64,000 nt of DNA from Yponomeuta sedellus. Lineage: Eukaryota; Arthropoda; Insecta; Lepidoptera; Yponomeutidae. Where the stretch lies: assembly GCA_934045075.1 (NCBI GenBank), contig OW203724.1:8357473-8421472 (forward strand). Direction: 5' to 3'. Shown piece by piece: positions 53,901-62,900 of this stretch. The notes beneath the pieces were generated by a model that did no database searches, was not told the origin of the DNA, and was given only the letters and a program-made list of their open reading frames with translations. The position numbers were made by a program, and so were the translations under genes. How positions within the stretch are numbered: position 1 is the stretch's first letter; each line of letters begins with the position of its first letter.

Positions 53901-56900
53901 CAAAATTACTGCATGCCTGCATGAATATTCATACGCCCAATGGGTAGAACATAGAATGATCATTAAGAAATATATTTAAGACCTGTATTGAACACTTTTT
54001 ACCTATGTTCATGAATAAACAATTCTGATTCTGATTCTGATTCTATAGACCTATTTCACTTGCGACAATAATAGCAAAAGTGTTTGACAGTGTGCTCGCC
54101 TCTAGCTTGGAACAACACAGTGATTTGCATGACGGGCAGTTTGGTTTCCGTACTGGCTTATCTACTGAAACTGCAGTGCTGTGTCTGAAGCACACGGTTC
54201 GCTACTACACGGAAAGGAAAACACCCGTATATGCTTGTTTCCTGGATCTTTCTAAGGCTTTCGATCTCGTAGCATATGACATTTTATGGGACAAATTGGG
54301 CACCGAAACTGACTTACCGGTGGAACTAATAAATGTATGTAGATACTGGCATCAGCATCAGCAAAATACTGTCAGATGGGCGGGATCGGCGTCGGACGTA
54401 TATAGGTTGGAGTGTGGGGTGCGGCAGGGGGGATTAAGTTCGCCGAGGCTCTTCAACATATATATGAACCGATTGATCGGTGAGCTCAGCGGCACCGGAG
54501 TCGGCTGTTCTGTTGACGGCAAGTTTATTAATAATATTAGTTACGCTGACGATATGGTGCTGCTGAGCCCATCGATACGTGGTCTCCAGACACTACTGGG
54601 CATCTGCGAGGCATATGCGACAGAACATGGACTTAAGTACAATGCAAAAAAGAGTGAGATTCTGATATTTAAAGCGGGTAATAAAACGTATTCTTTGCCG
54701 CGCCCTTTAACCCTAGTCGGATCTCCTCTCGCGCAAGTTACTAAGTTCAAGTATCTAGGCCATTGGGTAACAGACGACCTCACAGATGACCTGGACATGG
54801 AACGGGAACGCAGGGCGCTGTCGGTAAGATGTAATATGCTGGCTCGCAGGTTTGCGAATTGTACTACGAGTGTTAAGATAACCCTGTTTAGAGCATTTTG
54901 TCAATCTTTTTACACATGCAGCCTGTGGGTTAGATATACGCAGAGATCTTACAGCGCCCTGCGCATTCAGTACAACAATGCCTTCAGGGTGCTCCTGGGG
55001 CTGCCGCGGTTCTGTAGTGCATCGGGGATGTTTGCGGAGGCGCGGGTTGATGGCTTCCACGCCATCATACGCAAACGGATAGCGTCCTTGCTGTATAGGA
55101 TCCGCGGCAGTAGCAATAGTTTACTGAAGATTATTGCAGCCAAGGTGGATAATCCATTCATAAGGCACTGGGTGGCAGCGCACATATTGTATTAACAGTG
55201 TCGCCCAGCGGGGAGTGAAATTGATAAATAATAATAATGATATTCGTTACCTTGTATTGTATTAACATAGATATAAGACTTTTACTAACACAAATATTAC
55301 TCGTATATTATAATTTAAAATGTAAATATGGACTAATTGTCTGAAATAAATAATTTGAATTGAATTGAATTGAATTGAATAATGTCATCACTCCCTTTAC
55401 TTTACGTTAACAATAATGAATTATTTAGTTTTACCACTTAACCATACAGGTATTTTTTAAATGCTACATCTCATAGCTGTTCTACGATATCAAATTCGCA
55501 CTAAAATTAAAGAGAACTTTAGTCTTTGTGAATGTCCATTCCTTGTTAATATAACCGTAAATAAATAAAATAATGAATGACAACGAATCTTTATATACAT
55601 AATAGTCTTTTTATATATAATTCTAATGTAGGTACGTGTGATGTCAATGAAATTCTCCTAACGGCTGGACGGATTTTAATGATTTCTTTGTATGCGTTTG
55701 TGTGGCGCCCTGGATGGTTTAGATTCACTAATAAGCCCGGTAGTTGGCGCTGCTTGCAGGACAACGTCTCATGGGTCCGCTAGTATAAGTATATTCGTCT
55801 GATGGGTCCGCTAGTATAAGTATATTTATCTATCCAACCCATGAATAGAGCGCCTGTCACGCCAACCCTCACGGACAACTACCAATAATAACCTCTCATT
55901 GGAGGCATTATTAGCAGATTAATAATCGCGATAATGATTTTTTCGTGTATACTTTCTACAATAGAATATTTTTATCTATAATATAAAAATGAATTGCTGA
56001 ATGTGTTGGTAAGCGCAAATCTCGAGAGCAGTTGAACGGATTTCGTTAATCCTTTTTTTATATTCCTTGAAGTACGAGGATGGTTCTTGCGGAGGGGAAA
56101 AAAAAAAGAATCGACTGTTAGGCGGTACGATGTTCGCTGGGTCAGCTAGTTCTAAATATATGCTTTCGAAAAATAATTTTAGTCGTGCTTCCTCTATGGT
56201 CGTGTATAGTACAAAAACGCTGTGTACAAATCGGCCGCAAACTGTGATGTTGCTAATGACGACACATAATGTATGACCAATATTTGAGTTATTCTGTAAA
56301 ATAATAATGTAAAATATGTGTCCAAATACTTATTAGAAACATTATCAGAAGAAATATTTGAAGAAGCGGTTGACTGGTAGAAAATGCATCAAGTCCGCCG
56401 TATTGTAAATTTATTAGTATTTAATAATAAATGTATAAATTAATTAATTAATTAATATTCTTAAGAAAATATTTAGTGTTGGAGAAAAACTAAATGTAAT
56501 AAGTTTTCTATTTTTTAATATCTAAAACGTTCGTAAGCACTACATATTAATATAATCTATCGGTGGCAGCGGAGAGGTAGAACCACAGAACATAAAAAAA
56601 GAGTAGAAGTAGCGACATGACACATTAGTACGAAAACCAGTGTAACCAAACTGATACACATAAACCAAACGCACACTACGTATGCCAATCTGCCATTGGT
56701 AAATAAAGTCAATGCCGAAAAGGTGTACACCATAAAAGTTTCAAGTAAAATATGCACCTTTTCGTAATGTTAACAATGATCAAAGTCAAATGACAATGAT
56801 GAAATTAAGGTTGACATTTTGTAGTAACGCTACTCTACACTAGATGGAACTACCACCGCGTCGGACCGAAAAGAACTTTTACCTAGTAAAACATAAAGTT

Positions 56901-59900
56901 CAAAATTGAAAAACAAGTACATTCTCAGTTTGGGATGGGACAATGCGAGTTCTAGTTTGTCGATAGGGAGAACCTATAGACAAATTATACAAACAGTTTA
57001 ACACATTAACGGCCGAATACGAATACTGGTACTCAGAAGTATTTTTAGCTATTTATTTTTTTCCTGCGGGTTGACTGGTAGAAAATGCATCTTTTTTACG
57101 TTATCTTTTGTGGAATAAAGAATTAATACTAATAGGGTGGATAGATGCACAAATAAAACATTGTGGTAGATTTCATAATATTTTAAAATGTTATCTCTTT
57201 TAAAAAACCTATTTAGAGGCTAAAAATTCCACCCATGCCGGGATTCGAACCCGCGACCTCTGGTTATCCGTGCCAGCGCTCTATCCAACTGAGCTAATGG
57301 GCCGTGAAATTTCGAACCTCTTTACACTATTCCCTGTATTACGTACATGTAATCTCGGCATGGGTGGAATTTTTAGCCTCTAAATAGGTTTTTAAAATTG
57401 TCCTTAGCACGGGTTAGTGCATTAAAAAAAAATAGTATAATGTTATCTCTTATTAAAACTAGCTTTAACCCGCTGCTTCGCCGGCGTTAGAAATTATAAC
57501 ACGGGAAATATTATTTTACGACTCAATTCAGATCTTTGTCTATCTGTACGCCATGTTTCATACGTAATACTAATTGATGATTGTACTAAAATAATTTCAT
57601 TTATGCGCAAGAGTCTAACATGGAAGTGAAGCACATTTTTTCTAGTATTGCTGCATCACATAAGTGCCACCTTCCGCCTTTTTTAGTTATTATGAAGTGT
57701 TCATGAAAATGCTCTGAATATGTTGTGCTCATCTTCGTTGGGAAACAATTTTGCCTTCTTATCGCTGCCTTCCATTTTAATTTCATATCCTGTTTCCTGA
57801 GGAAAACTAAACGAAAACTCAGTTCCAAATTGTTTTGGTTCCGAGAGGGTTGTTTTATCATTGCCTCGGTTTGCTGTTGTCAAAGGGGTTGAAGTATTAA
57901 GGGTAAATAGCAGAATAATAAAAAACCATAAAACAAATAACATAACAAAACTAAAATCTGATGCTCGCCAAGAGAACAACCACTCGCACAGGTAAACAAT
58001 ATAATAAATAATTTACTTAATGTTTTGAACTGAAGTAAAAAACACCATTGAGTCGTTTTCGATAACCTCACTTTACATCTCGGTTGGAATATTTAAAAGT
58101 GTAAGACTAAAATTACTTTGATAGTTTCTTAAATATTTCAGTCCCTGATAAACTGGTGAAGAAAAACTACATCGCGATCTAGCTGTGCTCATGTCATGTC
58201 TTGTATGAAAAGTAATGTATGAGCTCCAATGACAGCTTTCACATGCACAACGACCAGCCGGCGACCGGAGCTCATACATTACTACTTTACCCGGCCCGGC
58301 GACCGGACGGCGACCGGGAGCATTTGAAGAGGCACTTAGGAAGTAGGTATAAAATAACAATAATTATTTTACCTACTTAGACGAATTGGAATTTACAATA
58401 CCAAAGTATTGAAAATTCCAATTCGTCTAAGTATGTATGACTACTAAGTCATAGACAATTAATTATCGATAGATTTTTATCATGTGTGCCCCCATCCGTA
58501 ATTGAGTAGAATTCAAATTTTGACATAAAATTCTAGAGAATGTACACTTTCTTCGATGAAAATTTAACTTTATTAACCAGTAAATAAAGGTGGTTGCACT
58601 TTCTCATTTTCGGATTGGTTTCCGTGTTCATGTCATTACAAATTTAATTAAAAATACAATGAAATACGTCTTACAGATGAAATGTTACGGCATGATCGGT
58701 ATATTTTGGTTCCCAACTTTTATTTTTGCTCTCTAACACAGCATAACAAGGCATTTTAATAAAGTTTTCACAATTTTTTCTTTACTAGAAGCGCACGGCT
58801 ACTGAAGTCAACAAAACTGTCACTGACTACGCATAGGCAATACATTGCTAATGTGAGGCACGCGGGCACCGCCCACTTACGACTTCTACTCTTTTTTTAT
58901 GTTCTGTGGGTAGAACACCGACTTTTTAATCGGGAGATCGTGGGTTCGATTCCCGACGTAGCGATAACTTTATTTCCTAACATGTGCATTTGTGAAGTTA
59001 TGGTAGCAACACCACTTGCTAAGCGTGAGGGAAAACATTGTGAGGAAACCCTAAAGACTGAAGTGTTAACATATCTCAGTGCTACATAATAATTACACTG
59101 CGGATTCACAACTTGTAATAGTGGAAGGTAACTTGTAAGGTAGGAAGTACTTACTACCTCTTTACATACTTTTAAAACCTGTAAGACCCCAACAAATATT
59201 CATTATACCTACAACAACATTTGATACATAAAATTTGTCTGTGTTTTATTAGATTAGTTTTAAGAGTGTCTCTGAATAAAACTACAGAAGAGAAATGTAT
59301 TAGTTTTCAATATTTCATCAATGGAGAGCCTCTTGAGTCCTGACTTTGATTATAACAATGGTTTTCAATTGTTATTTGCAAGGTCCTAGGCATTTAGGGA
59401 GGTGAAGTCTCAATAAACAGAATTTTACCAATGCTTTGGAAGAAGTTCGGAAAACATTGGACTAGACTAAACGAGGCATTTATAGAGTGAAGGAATATTT
59501 CCATGAACTGGCAAACGCGAACACGTGACGTGCTGCTTTGGAGGTTATGTCTAGCAGTCGACGATTAGGGGCTTATTGTTTCGACATCAACCCTTGTATG
59601 TCCCCACTGCTGGGGCACGGGTCTCTTCCTGTATCGCAGGAAGGTTATGCCATACTCCATCACGGGGGCCAAGTCCCAGTTGGTGGAGAAGTGTAAGACA
59701 GTGGCGGGCCTCACTGTCAGAAGTTATCAAGCCGCCCATAAGGCCTCTGACATGGCTTAACGACCGCCATTACATGACAGCAGGCACCAACGGCTTAATG
59801 TGCCTTGCGAAGCAGATTTATGAAAACTCTATTTACCGTTGAATGACACTGCCATCTTGGGCATCCCAATCTTGCTTCTCATATAAAGGTAGCACGAGGC

Positions 59901-62900
59901 TTTGGATGTATTTCTGGAAAAGTCAAATAGTTATATTTTATATTTATATCTATATATTTTACATAAGCATTGAAAAAAATAAAGATATACAGTAATATAA
60001 ACAAAATATGTACGATAAACTAAAAATATTTTAAGTGAAAATGTAAGTATGTAGTTACAAGAATTTGCAATTTTTTAAAGTAAAGAAATAGTGCCTAACT
60101 TGTTTGCATACCTCACTGCTTAGAATTGCCAATTCGCGTACGGCACGCGTAGAGATAATCCGGTTCTCTCTTACTCTGAGAGAAGACCTGAACATCGGAC
60201 GGACAGACGGACGATTCGTACAATTAAAACGCCTAAACTTACGCCTCAATTGGGTGCTTATGTTTTTTTATTAGGTTGTAACATTTCACATTTAACGCGC
60301 AAAACTAAAAATACCGTTTCTTAATTTTGCTATCTTGATAAGGAAAAAAATATTTAGAATTTTTATTATTGCTTAATTTTAGAGAAAATAAATAAAGACC
60401 AAAAATTGTGTGATGACGTCACACATACGGTGGAATGAGGAGGTACCGTTGCCTAGTATTAAAAATGATATGACAGATGTCATTTTAAATTTCATTCAAA
60501 TGTCATGTCGGAGAAATTACTTTTCCTTTCCTAAGACGGACTTTACACGTTCAGTTTGGCGTCAGTTAATTCCATCAGTCTGGTTAGACTGACGGCAGAC
60601 TGATTGTCTATTCAGTGGACTGATGAACCAGACTGACGGATATTCGAATATTTTGATGCTTCATCAGTCTGGCATTAATCCGAGCTTGATCAATGTCACG
60701 GACTGAACTGACGCCAGACTGAGCGTGTAAACTCCGTTTAAAAACCTATTTAAAGGCTAAAAATGAGCGCTGGCACGGATAGCCAGAGGTTGCGGGTTCG
60801 AATCCCGGCATGGGTGAAATTTTTAGCCTCTAAATAGGTTTTTTTAAATTTGTTCCTTAGCACGGGTTAGTGCATTAAAAATAAAAATAGTATAATCGTG
60901 TAAACTCCGTTTTATGTAATTCCAATGGTTTTTAAAAAGGGGGCAAGGGTGTTAGTATTATTAAGCCGTATGTGTGACGTCATTTTTGGTTACGTCCTTT
61001 TAGAATAAGACGAAATTCAAACAGAAAATTATGAATGAAATTCATCGAATTTCGGAAAATAAAAAATATGTGTCGTTTTATTTCGTATCTAATTAGTTTC
61101 CTTTAGGACAGTAAAATACGTATGCTAAAAAATTGAAATGTTGTCAATTGAGACTTTCGCTAAGTAAATACTTAAGTGACGTTCTATCTCGCTCTTTTCT
61201 GAGAAATTCTAAGAGACAGCACTACAATTAACTATTTACTTAGCGAAATTCTCAATTCAGAAACTGGTCCAAAGTCTAATGTTATCTTGATTTAACATTT
61301 TTGTGGCTGTACAAGAATTAGTATAAGTGCTTTTGATTAAATATTATATTCTAAGCCCCTGTTTCACAATGTTCAAATAAAGTTCCAAATAAGCTATCCG
61401 CAACCAGGGCTGCCGTTTGTTCTAAATTTAAATATTTTTTCCTATATTGCGTGTGTTCGTTATGGCTTCAAATTTAGAACAAACGGCAGCCGGTTGCGGA
61501 TAGCTTATCCGGAACTTTATCTGCAGATTGTGAAACAGACCCAAGTCTTCCAGATAATAAAATGACGGATCGATATCGACCCTCGTATGTCCCCACTGCT
61601 GGGGCACGGGTCTCTTCCTGCATCGCAAGAAGATTAGGCCATACTCCACCACGGGGGCCAAGTCCGGGTTGTAAGACAGCGGCAGGTCTTACTGTTAGAA
61701 GTTATCAAGCCGCCCATAAGGCCTCTGACATGGCTTAACGAATGCCATTAGATGACAGCTGGCACCAATGGCTTGACGTGCGTGGCGTAGCACGGAACCG
61801 CTCGGAAAAATGCCACTAGCGTTAGTCATAGACCCCTCCATGCGCTGAACGCGCCCTATGTTGCTTAACCTTTGTGATCGTTTAAGATCACTCAGGCAGC
61901 CGGGGCTACGAGCGAACCATTAATTTTTTTACAAATTTTATTTTATTTTTAACCTATACACGTCCCATTGCAGGGCACAGGTCTTCTCGCTCGAGAGAGA
62001 TAGAGTATGGGCTTCATTACCACCCGTGCCCACTACGAATTGGCAATTTCAAGTTATTCGAACACCTCCGCCGATAGATGGCAGTCTTTTATGCCAAGTC
62101 AGAGGCCTTAGGGCGGCTTGAACAGCAAGACCAGCCACTAGGCTATTAAACCTCCACGAATCCGGCCTTGGCCTCCGTGGTGGAGTATAGCCTATACCTT
62201 CCTTAAGGAAGAGACCCGTGCCCTGGTGGTCGGTGGGGACTTAATAGGTTGATGATGACGAAACAAATTTAAATGCTTACTTGAAAGCGAAATGCATTTT
62301 AAGGCACCCGGTTGGTCGGAGAACCAACCCTGATTGTTCACCTGGAGGTCGTCGTAGGCGTCCGTATGACGCAGGCGGGCGGCCAGGCCGTCGAGGGCGG
62401 CGGTGGCGGTGGCCCACGGTACCAGGTCCTGCTCCCCACTCAGGTAAGTGGAGAGAGCCAGCGCCCGCCCGTACGGAAGGAGCTCGGCCTCGGCCAAAGC
62501 GAACGCGTCGTTCAAGAGCTGAGCGCGGTCGGAGATCGTCAGCTGGAAAGTTTATTTATTTTTCACGTGAAACTCTGTTCGGCGCCTCGATTATGTCACT
62601 TTTAACGTATCCATCTGTGTGCGAAAGCGGAATTACCTAGCTCTGCCGGATAAATAATATTATGGCGGCGTAATATGTATCACACATAGTGACGGCATTC
62701 AGTGGATATCGGAAACATGACAGTGCTGTTGAGACACATAATTGTACGACAAAGTCCTGCAGATAAATATCTAGTTTTTGGACACAGATCTATACGTCAA
62801 AAGTTTCAGCCGCAGTTCTGTAGAAGCAGGCCACTTGCTAAAACAGCATGCAACGAAAATATGTCGCCTAGACGAGTGCCGTAGCTCTGTAACTACGTGT

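Larger units (their letters stand above)
49640..55380 (+). mobile_element. CR1-like LINE A, interrupted by LINE B
   Basis: Coding parts at 49820-51480 and 54047-55195. The frame breaks in the middle of the reverse transcriptase after DKSN and continues with YRPISLATI at 54047. The 3' end is a tandem GAATT tail (55352-55380), typical of CR1-type elements that end in short repeats rather than poly(A). Lies in aminopeptidase intron 3. Confidence 0.75.

Noticed and set aside
60055..60249. Minus-strand open frame rich in Arg
   Set aside because: No domain; lies in aminopeptidase intron sequence between exons 2 and 3 and fits neither exon phase.
62281..62640. Plus-strand open frames over 62281-62640
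   Set aside because: They are the antisense of aminopeptidase exon 2, whose minus-strand translation shows clear family residues.
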